A program made the translations under genes and the position numbers. Below, in pieces: positions 1 to 8,686 of a stretch of 64,000 bases of DNA. Location: the NCBI RefSeq assembly GCF_024622195.1, contig NZ_JANKBI010000002.1, positions 431,116 through 495,115 on the forward strand. The letters are read 5' to 3'. The DNA comes from Murimonas intestini (GTDB taxonomy: Bacteria > Bacillota > Clostridia > Lachnospirales > Lachnospiraceae). The notes beneath the pieces were generated by a model. That model was not told the origin of the DNA, did not search any database, and saw only the letters and a list, made by a program, of their open reading frames with translations. Numbering within the stretch: position 1 is the first letter of the stretch; each line of letters opens with the position of its first letter.

Positions 1-1
1 A

Positions 2-802
2 CTTGGCGAAGGAAATATGAAGCCGGAGATTCTGCCGAAACTGGCACAGTATGAAATCACTCTGTTAGACTGGGTAGAAGAACACAAGGGATACAGAGAA
101 TATGTGGCGATCGCAGGAAAATGCTGGCCGGCATTCCAGACTCAGTTTGGATTCGTGCCATGCTATGTAAACAGCCGTCTGACAGGAATGGGAATCCCTG
201 TATCATGTGAAGTAGATATTTACGGTGCTCTGAGTGAGTTTATCGGCACATGTGTAAGTGACGACGTCGTTACACTGCTGGATATTAATAATACAGTGCC
301 GAATGATATGTATGAAGAAGATATCAAGGGCAAATTTAATTATACACAGAAGGATACCTTCATGGGCTTCCACTGTGGAAATACATGTTCTAAGAAACTG
401 GCCTTCTGCTCTATGAAATATCAGATGATCATGGCCAGGGCACTTCCGGAAGAAGTGACACAGGGAACTCTGGAAGGGGATATCTTACCTGGAGATATTA
501 CTTTCTACCGTCTGCAGAGCACAGCTGACAACAAGCTCCGTGCATATATAGCACACGGCGAAGTACTTCCTGTTGCAACACGCTCCTTTGGAGGAATCGG
601 TGTATTCGCTATTCCTGAAATGGGCAGATTCTACCGTCACGTGCTGATCGAGGGCAATTATCCTCACCATGGAGCTGTTGCGTTTGGACACTATGGAAAA
701 GCGCTGTATGAAGTATTTAAGTACATTGGCGTGGAGTTAGATGAGATAGGCTTTAACCAGCCGAAGGGAATGCTCTACAAGTCAGAGAATCCATTTGCAT
801 AG
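2..802 (+). CDS. L-fucose/L-arabinose isomerase family protein (3' part; start lies before the window)
   Basis: The frame is open from base 2, so this is the C-terminal ~266 residues of a protein that in this family is usually 450-500 long. The ATG at 17 has no ribosome site before it and is internal. The residues resemble the C-terminal domain of ketol isomerases of the FucI/AraA fold: a GFHCGNT segment, a GDITFYRLQS strand and a late HHGAVAFGHYG stretch with a His pair. Such enzymes interconvert aldose and ketose sugars in the cytoplasm with a divalent metal. Xylulokinase starts 10 bases after its stop, which suggests that the ketose produced is phosphorylated by it. The exact sugar cannot be told from this part. 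Confidence 0.8.
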   Translation, partial: LGEGNMKPEILPKLAQYEITLLDWVEEHKGYREYVAIAGKCWPAFQTQFGFVPCYVNSRLTGMGIPVSCEVDIYGALSEFIGTCVSDDVVTLLDINNTVPNDMYEEDIKGKFNYTQKDTFMGFHCGNTCSKKLAFCSMKYQMIMARALPEEVTQGTLEGDILPGDITFYRLQSTADNKLRAYIAHGEVLPVATRSFGGIGVFAIPEMGRFYRHVLIEGNYPHHGAVAFGHYGKALYEVFKYIGVELDEIGFNQPKGMLYKSENPFA

Positions 803-812
803 GAGATCATAT

Positions 813-2282
813 ATGTTATATATAGGTGTAGATTTAGGTACTTCTGCCGTGAAGCTGCTTTTGATGCAGGCAGACGGAACTATTGAAAATGTTGTTTCAA
901 AAGAATATCCTCTTTATTTCCCCCATCCGGGCTGGTCTGAACAGAAGCCGGAAGACTGGTGGGATGCCGTTAAGGAGGGAATCAAAGAGCTGACAGCTGC
1001 CTGTGACAAGTCACAGGTGGCGGGCATAAGTTTCGGGGGCCAGATGCACGGCCTAGTCATTCTGGATGAAAAGGATGACGTGATCCGTCCGGCTATCCTG
1101 TGGAATGACGGAAGAACAGGGAAAGAGACAAATTATCTGAACGATGTTATCGGTAAAGACAAGCTTTCCCAGTACACGGCAAATATTGCATTTGCAGGTT
1201 TTACGGCTCCTAAGGTGCTTTGGGTGAAAGAAAATGAGCCGGAAAATTTCTCAAGGATCAAAAAAATAATGCTGCCCAAGGACTACATTGCATACAAATT
1301 GTCGGGCACCTTCTGTACGGATGTGTCTGACGCATCAGGCATGCTGCTCTTTGATGTAAAGAATAAATGCTGGTCAGAAGAAATGATGGAGATATGCGGC
1401 ATCACAAGAGATCAGCTGGCAGATATCTATGAGAGCTATGAAGCAGTAGGTAAGCTGAAGAAAGATGTGGCAGAAGAACTGGGACTCCCGGAATCTGTAG
1501 TTATTGCAGCCGGGGCTGGGGATAATGCAGCAGCAGCAGTAGGCACAGGGACTGTAGGAGACGGACAGTGCAATATCTCACTTGGAACCTCAGGAACGAT
1601 CTTCATCTCAAGCAGAGATTTTGGCGTGGATGAAAATAATGCGCTTCATGCCTTTGCACATGCAGACGGACATTATCATCTCATGGGATGTATGCTCAGT
1701 GCAGCGTCCTGTAATAAGTGGTGGATGGATGAGATCTTAAGATCAAAGGATTATGCAGGCGAACAGGCAGCTATTGAGAAATTAGGTGAGAATAATGTAT
1801 ATTTCCTTCCCTATCTCATGGGTGAGCGGTCTCCGCACAACAATCCTGATGCGAGAGGCACATTTATTGGAATGACAATGGATACCACGAGAGAAGATAT
1901 GATCCAGGCTGTGCTGGAAGGGGTAGCTTTTGCAATCCGTGATTCCTTTGAAGTGGCAAAATCCCTGGGAATACAGATAGAACGCACAAAGATCTGCGGA
2001 GGCGGAGCGAAGAGCCCGCTTTGGAAGAAGATCATGGCTAATGTGCTTAATATTAAAGTAGATGTGCTGGTGACTGAAGAAGGACCGGGGCTTGGCGGCG
2101 CTATGCTGGCAGCAGTAGCCTGCAATGAATATGCGGATGTGGAAGAAGCAGCTGCAAGGATTGTCAAAGTTGCAGATACGATCGAGCCTGATCCGGAACT
2201 GGCTGCAAAATACGAAGAGAAATACAGGAAATTCGCACAGATATATCCGACAGTAAAGGATCTGTTTACGAAGCTTCTGTAA
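813..2282 (+). CDS. xylB: Xylulokinase (FGGY family carbohydrate kinase)
   Basis: ATP-dependent kinase of the FGGY family, 489 residues, the normal length. It phosphorylates D-xylulose to xylulose 5-phosphate, or a related ketose. The N-terminal phosphate-binding motif YIGVDLGTSAVK, the MHGLVILD segment, the GAGDNAAAAVGTG loop with its catalytic Asp, and the C-terminal GGGAKSPLWKKI adenosine loop are all visible. I chose ATG 813 because AGGAG at 801-805 sits 7 bases upstream; an in-frame ATG at 795 lies inside the preceding gene and has no ribosome site. It is co-transcribed with the sugar isomerase upstream. Substrate specificity among FGGY kinases is not certain from motifs alone. Confidence 0.92.
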   Translation: MLYIGVDLGTSAVKLLLMQADGTIENVVSKEYPLYFPHPGWSEQKPEDWWDAVKEGIKELTAACDKSQVAGISFGGQMHGLVILDEKDDVIRPAILWNDGRTGKETNYLNDVIGKDKLSQYTANIAFAGFTAPKVLWVKENEPENFSRIKKIMLPKDYIAYKLSGTFCTDVSDASGMLLFDVKNKCWSEEMMEICGITRDQLADIYESYEAVGKLKKDVAEELGLPESVVIAAGAGDNAAAAVGTGTVGDGQCNISLGTSGTIFISSRDFGVDENNALHAFAHADGHYHLMGCMLSAASCNKWWMDEILRSKDYAGEQAAIEKLGENNVYFLPYLMGERSPHNNPDARGTFIGMTMDTTREDMIQAVLEGVAFAIRDSFEVAKSLGIQIERTKICGGGAKSPLWKKIMANVLNIKVDVLVTEEGPGLGGAMLAAVACNEYADVEEAAARIVKVADTIEPDPELAAKYEEKYRKFAQIYPTVKDLFTKLL

Positions 2283-2299
2283 GCGCCAAAAGGCAAATA

Positions 2300-2341
2300 A
2301 GACATCGAGAAAGGTAGAGATACATTTTTCGGTGTCTTTTC
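2300..2341 (+). terminator. Rho-independent terminator after xylB
   Basis: Arms AAGACATCGAGAAA (2300-2313) and TTTTTCGGTGTCTT (2326-2339) pair over 14 bases with two G-U wobbles, followed by a short T run. It sits 18 bases after the xylB stop. Confidence 0.6.
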
Positions 2342-2527
2342 TATGTAAAACAAATTGCACGTTCGTATTTCTTTGGCTGATTGCTTATAATGTAAACCCG
2401 CAGAGCCCACATAAGCTTGAAAAATGGCAGTATATTTGTTATTATGAGCAGGAAAAGGAATATCACAGTGAGCCTTTGAATGTGGCTGACGGGCAGTTAC
2501 AACAGAGGTAGTTTAGGGAGGGGCTTT

Positions 2528-3556
2528 ATGGACAGGGCTAAAAATGAGATTTTATTGCTTCTGACAGACCGTTGGTGTGACTGGGAGGCAGGGTATGCGA
2601 TAGCGGTGGCAAATTCTTTTTCTGATTATGAAGTAAAAACCATAGCTGCGGACTATGATGCAAAGGTATCAATGGGAGGCCTTAAAACACAGGTTGATTA
2701 TGTGATTGATGATTATAATGATTTTCACAGTCTGGCCATGGTCATCATACCGGGCGGCCTGTCATGGGAAGAGGACAGCCATGATGATATAGCCACCTTT
2801 GTAGGGGCGGCAGCCGGACACGGGGTGCGGATAGCGGCGATATGCGGTGCAGCATTCTTTTTGTGCAGCCATGGATTTCTGGATCATGTAAAACATACAG
2901 GAGATTCGCTGGAATTATTCCAAAGCGCACCTGGATATAGGGGAGCGGATCTTTATATACAGGCACAGGTGGTGACCGATGGGGGATTTATCACTGCAAA
3001 TGAGACTGCAGCAGTTGAGTTCGCATATGAGATTTTTAAAATGCTTGAGGTTGACAGCAAAGAAGAAATGGATATTTGGTACAATAATTTTAATCTTGGC
3101 GCTGTGTCCTCACCTGTGATTGACCATATCCACGTCACAGTAAGTGATATCGGGAGGGCCGAGCAGTTTTACGACAGGCTGCTGCCTATGCTTGGTTTTG
3201 ATTTGTCACTGAAAGAAAAGGATAGTGTGCCGGATCATGAATATCAGATCATAGAATATCATAATAAAAAGTTATCCTTTGGAATTGTCAACCAGCGCAG
3301 GGAGTATGAAAATGAAAGAGTCAGCAGGAGGAAGGCGGGCGCCCTGCATCACCTGGCTTTCTATGTAAAGAGCAAAAAGAAAGTAGACGAACTTTTCAAA
3401 ATGGTGAAAGAGATTTCTGCTGTGATCGTCCATGAACCCCGGTATTACCGGGAATACTGCAAGGATTATTATGCCTTTTTCTTTAAGGATTCAGAAAATA
3501 TTGAATATGAAATCGTTAATTTTATGAGGGAAAACAGTTTTCCGGCAGGAAAGTAA
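2528..3556 (+). CDS. DJ-1/PfpI-family domain fused to a VOC (glyoxalase-type) domain
   Basis: 342 residues in two domains. Residues ~1-185 are a DJ-1/PfpI type 1 glutamine-amidotransferase-like fold: IIPGG loop, the nucleophile-elbow Cys in AAICGAAFFL, and an ITANE segment. Residues ~200-335 are a vicinal-oxygen-chelate domain beginning DHIHVTVSDIGRAEQFY, with LHHLAFYV and NIEYEIV strands where metal-binding His and Glu normally sit. Both families include enzymes acting on glyoxals or glycation damage, so a detoxifying role is possible, but this is inference. Start ATG 2528 follows GGGAGGGG at 2516-2523; an earlier in-frame ATG at 2480 has no ribosome site. It precedes three HAD phosphatases and may be co-transcribed with them. 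Confidence 0.8.
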   Translation: MDRAKNEILLLLTDRWCDWEAGYAIAVANSFSDYEVKTIAADYDAKVSMGGLKTQVDYVIDDYNDFHSLAMVIIPGGLSWEEDSHDDIATFVGAAAGHGVRIAAICGAAFFLCSHGFLDHVKHTGDSLELFQSAPGYRGADLYIQAQVVTDGGFITANETAAVEFAYEIFKMLEVDSKEEMDIWYNNFNLGAVSSPVIDHIHVTVSDIGRAEQFYDRLLPMLGFDLSLKEKDSVPDHEYQIIEYHNKKLSFGIVNQRREYENERVSRRKAGALHHLAFYVKSKKKVDELFKMVKEISAVIVHEPRYYREYCKDYYAFFFKDSENIEYEIVNFMRENSFPAGK

Positions 3557-3574
3557 ACAGATACGGAGGTTATT

Positions 3575-4240
3575 ATGTTCAAAGCAGCTATATTTGATTT
3601 AGACGGAACTCTTGCAGATACGGTAGATTCCATGGCATACTGCGGGAACAGGGCTTTAAAGGAGCTGGGACTTCCTGAGCAGCCATACGAGGAGTATAAG
3701 CATTTTGCAGGGGATGGAGTGGATGAGCTGATCAGAAGAGCTCTCGCAGCCGCCGGAGATACAAAATTCGTGCATTTTGACGAAATGGGTAAAATTTACA
3801 GGGAATATTTCAGCAGGGACTGTATGTATCATGTATTGCCATATGATGGAATCATTGATATGCTAGAAGTGTTAAAAGAAAAAGGTATAAAAACAGCAGT
3901 GCTTTCAAACAAGCCGGATGCCCAGGCTGTTGACGTCATTGAGACATTATTTGGCAAAGGATATTTTGACCACATCCAGGGGCAGAGGGAAGGGATCCCG
4001 AGAAAACCCTCACCGGAAGGTGCATTGGCTATTGCAGAGAAATTTCGGGTAAGGCCCGGGGAATGTCTGTATTTGGGAGATACGGACACGGACATGAAGA
4101 CTGGAAATGCAGCCGGGATGTATACTGTGGGAGTGCTCTGGGGATTTAGGACAAGGGAAGAGCTGGAGAAGAACCATGCTATGAGCATTGTGGAAAAGCC
4201 ATGGGAAATTTTGGAATTGGTGAAGAGACAAAATGATTAA
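3575..4240 (+). CDS. HAD-superfamily hydrolase, phosphoglycolate-phosphatase-like
   Basis: 221 residues. HAD motif I is FDLDGTLADT near residue 7, a helical cap follows (~15-90), motif II is VLSNKP, the motif III lysine lies in RKPSPEG, and motif IV is YLGDTDTDMKT. The layout matches subfamily IA phosphatases such as Gph and PGMB. The substrate is unknown. GGAGG lies 7-11 bases before the ATG. Its last 8 bases overlap the next HAD gene, so the two are translationally coupled. Confidence 0.88.
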   Translation: MFKAAIFDLDGTLADTVDSMAYCGNRALKELGLPEQPYEEYKHFAGDGVDELIRRALAAAGDTKFVHFDEMGKIYREYFSRDCMYHVLPYDGIIDMLEVLKEKGIKTAVLSNKPDAQAVDVIETLFGKGYFDHIQGQREGIPRKPSPEGALAIAEKFRVRPGECLYLGDTDTDMKTGNAAGMYTVGVLWGFRTREELEKNHAMSIVEKPWEILELVKRQND

Positions 4241-5018
4241 ATTAATTGCAAGTGATCTAGACGGAACATTATTACAAAACGGCGCCCAGGATCTGAATCC
4301 CGGGACGGCAGAACTGATACATGAACTTACACGGCAGGGCCGGATATTTGTAGCCTCCAGCGGAAGGCAGTATCACAATCTTTGCCGGCTTTTTGAACCT
4401 GTAAAGGATGAGATCGCATTCATATGTGAAAATGGTGCGCTTGTCATGTATAAAGATGAAATAATTGCAAAACATGTGATTGACAGACAGACCGGACAGG
4501 AGATATTAAAGACAGTGGTTGACAGAAAAGGCAGCGAGGCTCTGCTTTCTGGTGTGCATACTTGTTATATCCAGCCTAAAGATCCGGCGTATCTTGTCCA
4601 TTTGAGGGATGTAGTGAAAAATGATGTGACAGTTGTAGATGATATTCTGGAGACATCAGAAGATTACCTGAAGATATCAGTATATGAAAAGGCGGGTATC
4701 AATAATTCAGAAGAATACTGGAAAGAAAAATTTGGTGACAGAGTGACAGTTGTCACTTCAGGTATGGCATGGCTTGATACGGTTCCAAAGGGGGTCAATA
4801 AAGGTACTGCAATGCAGGACCTTATGGAAAAGTTCAATATAAGCAGGGAAGAGTACATGGCATTTGGAGACCACTATAATGATGTGGAGATGCTTGAGAT
4901 GGCAGGATATGATTTTGCTATGGAAAACGCCCAGGAGGGTATCAGGGAAATGTGCCATTATAAAACTCACCTTGTGGAAGAAACATTGAAAGAAGTCTTA
5001 GGAGGCAAGTATGATTAA
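4233..5018 (+). CDS. Cof-type HAD-IIB family phosphatase (first of a tandem pair)
   Basis: 261 residues. Motif I is ASDLDGTLL at the extreme N-terminus, followed by ASSGRQY (motif II), a large alpha/beta C2 cap in the middle third, a VNKGTAMQ lysine and a motif IV GDHYNDVEML. The family dephosphorylates sugar phosphates, flavin precursors and similar metabolites; the substrate here cannot be assigned. It overlaps its neighbours by 8 bases on both sides. The next gene is a clear paralogue (shared ICENGA and SGRQY segments), which points to local duplication. Confidence 0.88.
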   Translation: MIKLIASDLDGTLLQNGAQDLNPGTAELIHELTRQGRIFVASSGRQYHNLCRLFEPVKDEIAFICENGALVMYKDEIIAKHVIDRQTGQEILKTVVDRKGSEALLSGVHTCYIQPKDPAYLVHLRDVVKNDVTVVDDILETSEDYLKISVYEKAGINNSEEYWKEKFGDRVTVVTSGMAWLDTVPKGVNKGTAMQDLMEKFNISREEYMAFGDHYNDVEMLEMAGYDFAMENAQEGIREMCHYKTHLVEETLKEVLGGKYD

Positions 5019-5802
5019 GCTGATTGCATCAGATATTGACGGTACTCTTCTGCCTGAGGGTACAGACAGGATAAACCGGGAAATCTTTGACGTGATACTG
5101 AAGTTAAAGGAGCAGGGCATTATGTTTGCGGCGGCCAGCGGGCGCCAGTATAACAGTATCTACGAATTGTTCCAGCCGGTGGCCCATGAGATGATCTTTA
5201 TCTGTGAGAATGGAGCATACGTAAACTGCCGTGGATATCAGATGTCTGCCTCTGTCATGGACAGGCAGATGACTGAGGACGTCATACGTTATATCAGGGG
5301 CCTGGACGGATGTTTTCTGACAGCTTCCTGCACAGACGCCATGTATATAGAGACGGCGGATGAGAAGTTTGGCAGGCTGCTGACAGAAGGGTATCATAAC
5401 AAGATCAAGATCGTGGAGGATGTACTTGCTGAGGATCTGGATATTATAAAAATGTCTATTTATAAGGAGACAGGTATCCATGATATAGCAGAAGAGACAA
5501 TAAAACGCTGGGGTGACAAGATGCATGTGACTGTGGCGGGGGATATCTGGATAGATTTCATGGATAAAAAAACAGACAAGGGAAATGCTATCAAAACAAT
5601 ACAGGAAGTGATGCATATCCTGCCTGAAGAAACCATGGTGTTTGGAGATAACCACAATGACCTGGGAATGATGAAAAGGGCAGTGGAAAGCTATGCGGTA
5701 GCAAACGCACAGCCTGCTGTCATTGAGGCAGCTAATAATCTGGCAGATAAAAATGTAAATGACGGCGTATTAAAGGTCCTTAAGACCCTGCTTGGAGAGT
5801 AG
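5011..5802 (+). CDS. Cof-type HAD-IIB family phosphatase (second of the tandem pair)
   Basis: 263 residues with the same architecture as the preceding gene: ASDIDGTLL motif I, AASGRQY motif II, cap domain, DKGNAIK lysine and GDNHNDLGMM motif IV. All catalytic residues are present, so both copies look active. GGAGG lies just before the ATG, inside the end of the upstream gene. The pair probably differs in substrate, since the cap domains diverge more than the cores. Confidence 0.88.
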   Translation: MIKLIASDIDGTLLPEGTDRINREIFDVILKLKEQGIMFAAASGRQYNSIYELFQPVAHEMIFICENGAYVNCRGYQMSASVMDRQMTEDVIRYIRGLDGCFLTASCTDAMYIETADEKFGRLLTEGYHNKIKIVEDVLAEDLDIIKMSIYKETGIHDIAEETIKRWGDKMHVTVAGDIWIDFMDKKTDKGNAIKTIQEVMHILPEETMVFGDNHNDLGMMKRAVESYAVANAQPAVIEAANNLADKNVNDGVLKVLKTLLGE

Positions 5803-5864
5803 GACAAGAGAACATTATTGTTTCAGCCGCTGTTGGCGGCAATAAAAATAGTAGGAGGTTTGAA

Positions 5865-6128
5865 ATGGGAGAATATAGTGAAGAATGCCTGCAGTATTTT
5901 TTAGAGAACCAGCTGCAGCTTTTTGATGAAAAGGTGGCGGAGACACCGGAAGAGGCAGAAGCATTTCTGGAGGACTGCATGGCAGTTGTAGTAGACTCAA
6001 TAAAAGAAGTTAAAGAATATCTGGAAGACAGCGGGATGGATGCGTCTGACATGTCAGATGATGAACTGGAAGCAGCAGCTGAAGTCTTTTCTCTGCCGAA
6101 CGGACAGTATCTGATCGTTGAAGGCTGA
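5865..6128 (+). CDS. Small acidic protein of unknown function
   Basis: 87 residues, strongly acidic (many Glu and Asp), predicted largely helical, with no signal peptide or membrane segment. It has a long Glu-rich helix in the first half and ends in the pattern LPNGQYLIVEG. A good AGGAGG site lies before the ATG, so it is a real gene. I recognise the sequence type as common in Lachnospiraceae but know of no assigned function. It follows the HAD operon by 62 bases and is closed by a hairpin at 6172-6203. Confidence 0.7.
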   Translation: MGEYSEECLQYFLENQLQLFDEKVAETPEEAEAFLEDCMAVVVDSIKEVKEYLEDSGMDASDMSDDELEAAAEVFSLPNGQYLIVEG

Positions 6129-6171
6129 CGGGAGAGACTTTCCAGACTCAACGGTGATACTTAAAGAGTAA

Positions 6172-6203
6172 AAGGGGATTCTGCAGTTTTGCAGCATCCC
6201 CTT
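6172..6203. terminator. Bidirectional hairpin between convergent genes
   Basis: AAGGGGAT (6172-6179) pairs with ATCCCCTT (6196-6203), and inside it CTGCA (6181-6185) pairs with TGCAG (6190-6194). It lies between the small acidic protein gene (+) and the traX-like gene (-) and can serve both. Confidence 0.7.
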
Positions 6204-6207
6204 AATT

Positions 6208-6219
6208 GTAACTATTCAG
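6208..6219. repeat. Half copy of the GTAACTRTTCAG short repeat
   Basis: GTAACTATTCAG directly after the terminator matches one end of the short palindromic elements seen at 7014, 32539 and 47696. It is only a half element. Confidence 0.45.
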
Positions 6220-6220
6220 C

Positions 6221-6952
6221 TCAATGGATATATTTCAGAAGCAGCTGGGCGATTCCCCAGAAGGCGAGCAGATGGAGTGGGTAAAACCAGTAGAAAAAGC
6301 TCTTCAGCCTGATGCCGCGCTTTCCGTTGTAGAGCCATATAAAAGGAAAGGCAAACACGGCGAATATCTCCCAGAATACGGAGATAGCTCCCCAGATGAC
6401 CTGCTGCAGCCTGTTATACCGGAATGCATAGAGGATTACGATCAGAAGGACTCCTTTGTAGTCGTAATCTGTCTCTAAAAAGTAGGCCAATACCATGCCG
6501 GCTGCAAAGATCAGGCCCTGCACGGGCGGCTTGTCCCGGAAGCGGTCAGCGGCAGCTATGGTGATCAGCCCGATGAGAAGTGTAAAGAACACATTCTGGT
6601 AATGCGGTGAAAGTAAAGTTCCCGAAATAGCCAGATTAAATGGGATCTCTGAAATAAGGGCGAAGAGGAACAGGCGCAGGGTATATCTTTTCAGGTTGCT
6701 TGTGTGAAGGAATCCCTCCACCAGCAGAAAGCAGAAGATGGGAAAAGCAGAGCGTCCTATATTGCGGGTAATCCGGTAGAAGGTATACCAGTTCTGCCAA
6801 AGTGCGTGATCAGCCCGGATCGCCGGATTTCCTAATATGCCCTGAGATATCACAACTGCTCCAAAATGGTCGATAGCCATTATGATGATGGCAAGGATCT
6901 TTAATGTGCTGCCGGAGAGCCCGGGTTTTTTTAATATATTGGAGAAATTCAT
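6221..6952 (-). CDS. TraX-family integral membrane protein
   Basis: 243 residues, very hydrophobic, with about seven predicted membrane helices. The N-terminal GSTLKILAIIIMAIDHFG, the HTSNLKRYTLRLFLFALISE loop and the C-terminal FYWFYPLHLLAFW with conserved His are hallmarks of the TraX/acyltransferase-like family. In F plasmid TraX acetylates pilin, but chromosomal homologues in Firmicutes have no pilin nearby and their substrate is unknown; there is none here either. The gene is monocistronic and convergent with the gene before it. Confidence 0.85.
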   Translation of the reverse strand: MNFSNILKKPGLSGSTLKILAIIIMAIDHFGAVVISQGILGNPAIRADHALWQNWYTFYRITRNIGRSAFPIFCFLLVEGFLHTSNLKRYTLRLFLFALISEIPFNLAISGTLLSPHYQNVFFTLLIGLITIAAADRFRDKPPVQGLIFAAGMVLAYFLETDYDYKGVLLIVILYAFRYNRLQQVIWGAISVFWEIFAVFAFPFIWLYNGKRGIRLKSFFYWFYPLHLLAFWGIAQLLLKYIH

Positions 6953-7013
6953 GTAATAAGCCCTTTCTTTATAAATTGATAACTTTAAAAGCGATTTTAG
7001 TGGATTTTTGCAT

Positions 7014-7042
7014 GTAACTGTGAAGGTACTGAACAGATACAG
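7014..7042. repeat. Short imperfect palindromic repeat (GTAACTGT element)
   Basis: A 29 bp imperfect palindrome with arms GTAACTGT and ACAGATAC around a GAAGGTACTGA centre. It matches copies at 32539-32567 (same orientation) and 47696-47724 (opposite orientation). It lies just upstream of a TATAAT at 7043-7048, so it may overlap the promoter of the next gene. Confidence 0.6.
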
Positions 7043-7117
7043 TATAATTCATAATTGTCCGGGGCGCAATAAAAAATCAAAAAGACTGCAATGCTATATC
7101 AGGAAGGAAGACAGAAA

Positions 7118-8104
7118 ATGAAAAGGATGATCAATCTGACAAGCAGCCCTGACGATCTGTCAAGGTATGAGGGTGCTGAAGACTTGAAAGCGTTCTGCAG
7201 ACAGTTTGGCTGTGATGGATATGAGTATCAGAATCTTGGAGATGAAAAAGAATGCCTGATACCGGAAGAACTGGTGATAGGCGTGCATCTGCGCTCATTT
7301 AACAGCTGGCTGGACCTGTGGAAAGGAAGAAACAGCGCTCTGATAAAAGAATATGGAAGTATGGAGCAGGTGAAAAATGTATTTGGAGGCTGCGACAGGA
7401 GCGCTCTGGTCAATGCGTTCAGGGCTGATCTGGAATTTGCCCGGAAAATCAGGGCACAGTATGTAGTATTCCATGTGTGCGAAGTTAAAATCGAAGAATC
7501 CTATACATACAGATTTGCTTATCAGGATGAAGAGGTGGTCGGGGCAGTATGCGAGCTTATTAATGAGCTGCTGGACGGACAGGGGTATGAATTTGATTTT
7601 CTTATGGAGAATCTGTGGTGGCCGGGATTCACGTTCACAAGACCTGAAATAACAAGAATGATGCTGGAAGGCGTACATTATCCTCATAAGGGCATTATGC
7701 TGGATACTGGGCATCTGCTGCATACTGACCTGGAGCTGCGCACCCAGGAAGAGGCCTGCAGCTATGTAAAAAAACAGCTGGAGGCTCACAGGGAGCTTAT
7801 CTCCTATATAAAAGGAGTTCACCTGAACCAGTCCCTTACAGGGGATTTTGTGAAGAAGATGCTGGCGTCACCAAAGGCATTAAAAGAAAATTATTATGAG
7901 AGATGGTGCCAGGTATTTGGAGATATCTTTCAGATAGACCTGCATCAGCCCTTTACTGCTCCGGGGATAGGAGACCTGATAGAGGAGATCGCTCCCAGGT
8001 ATCTTACTTATGAATTTATAAGCAGAGACAGGAAAGAGCATGAGGAGATGCTGCAGAGGCAGGCAGAAGCTCTGACTTATGAAGCCATTCATTGCCTCCC
8101 CTGA
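7118..8104 (+). CDS. TIM-barrel protein of the sugar phosphate isomerase/epimerase (AP endonuclease 2-like) type
   Basis: 328 residues. Strand-ending motifs fit the xylose-isomerase-like TIM barrel: VIGVHL, YVVFHVCEV, DFLMENLWW with its metal-ligand Glu, GIMLDTGHLL with Asp and His, and YIKGVHLN with His. These supply a divalent-metal site, so an isomerase, epimerase or related lyase in the cytoplasm is likely; the substrate is unknown. ATG 7118 was chosen because AGGAAGGAAG at 7101-7110 is well placed; the in-frame ATG at 7091 has no site. It is convergent with the cupin gene after it. Confidence 0.75.
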   Translation: MKRMINLTSSPDDLSRYEGAEDLKAFCRQFGCDGYEYQNLGDEKECLIPEELVIGVHLRSFNSWLDLWKGRNSALIKEYGSMEQVKNVFGGCDRSALVNAFRADLEFARKIRAQYVVFHVCEVKIEESYTYRFAYQDEEVVGAVCELINELLDGQGYEFDFLMENLWWPGFTFTRPEITRMMLEGVHYPHKGIMLDTGHLLHTDLELRTQEEACSYVKKQLEAHRELISYIKGVHLNQSLTGDFVKKMLASPKALKENYYERWCQVFGDIFQIDLHQPFTAPGIGDLIEEIAPRYLTYEFISRDRKEHEEMLQRQAEALTYEAIHCLP

Positions 8105-8120
8105 ATCAGTCAGAGTTCTT

Positions 8121-8450
8121 TCAGTCGTTAATGATAAGCGCCATAAAGACCAGGTCATCGTCGCCTGTATTATCCAGCCCATGTCCATGGTTATCCGGGG
8201 TAAAGGTGATATCGCCCGGTTTTACAGGGCGGACAGTACCGTTGTCATTATAATCTCCTGTACCGGAGAGAATGTAGTATGTCTCGCTCTCGCCATGGTG
8301 TTCATGATATCCAAGTGTGCATCCGGGCTCAATTGTAACTTTTGCATAAAGCCCGCATTTTCCGTTTAACTCTTTTTCACCGAGAATGTGGCTGATAATT
8401 ACATGTCCCTTGCCGCCGCACATGTTTTCGATACGTTCTGTTTCTGCCAT
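8121..8450 (-). CDS. Single-domain cupin protein
   Basis: 109 residues. Cupin motif 1 is LGYHEHHGESETYYILSGTG (two His, one Glu, conserved Gly) and motif 2 is GDITFTPDNHGHGLDN, whose His completes the metal site. Such small cupins bind Mn, Fe or Zn and may act on sugars or as sensors; no function can be assigned. A GAGAGGA site precedes the ATG. The gene stands alone between a convergent TIM-barrel gene and a hairpin. Confidence 0.85.
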   Translation of the reverse strand: MAETERIENMCGGKGHVIISHILGEKELNGKCGLYAKVTIEPGCTLGYHEHHGESETYYILSGTGDYNDNGTVRPVKPGDITFTPDNHGHGLDNTGDDDLVFMALIIND

Positions 8451-8543
8451 AATAAAGTCCTCTCTTTCTTATAATTAATTATATGTAAAAGCGCCGGAAT
8501 GATTTTTCAAATACATCCTGGAACGCTTTTGCTCCCTAACCAT

Positions 8544-8586
8544 GAAGAGAGTTTTCGATAACATGCAATTATCGGAAACTCTCTTC
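8544..8586. terminator. Long hairpin, probable terminator
   Basis: GAAGAGAGTTTTCGATAA (8544-8561) pairs with TTATCGGAAACTCTCTTC (8569-8586) over 18 bases with one wobble around a 7-base loop. It lies downstream of the 8687-9466 reverse gene. There is no good T run on either strand, so its action as a terminator is inferred from position. Confidence 0.5.
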
Positions 8587-8686
8587 TTTGAGATATATAT
8601 TCAAATGAATTTTCAAATACGCTGCAATCCCATAATCTGGGAAATCTATTATTTTTCGATGATTATACCACTTTGGATGGGCAATG

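Noticed and set aside
1811..2410. Reverse open frames opposite the end of xylB
   Set aside because: Antisense shadows without ribosome sites or domain features.
6221..6952. TraX-like gene as evidence of a conjugative element
   Set aside because: No transfer, relaxase or pilin genes are nearby; TraX homologues are common on Firmicutes chromosomes.
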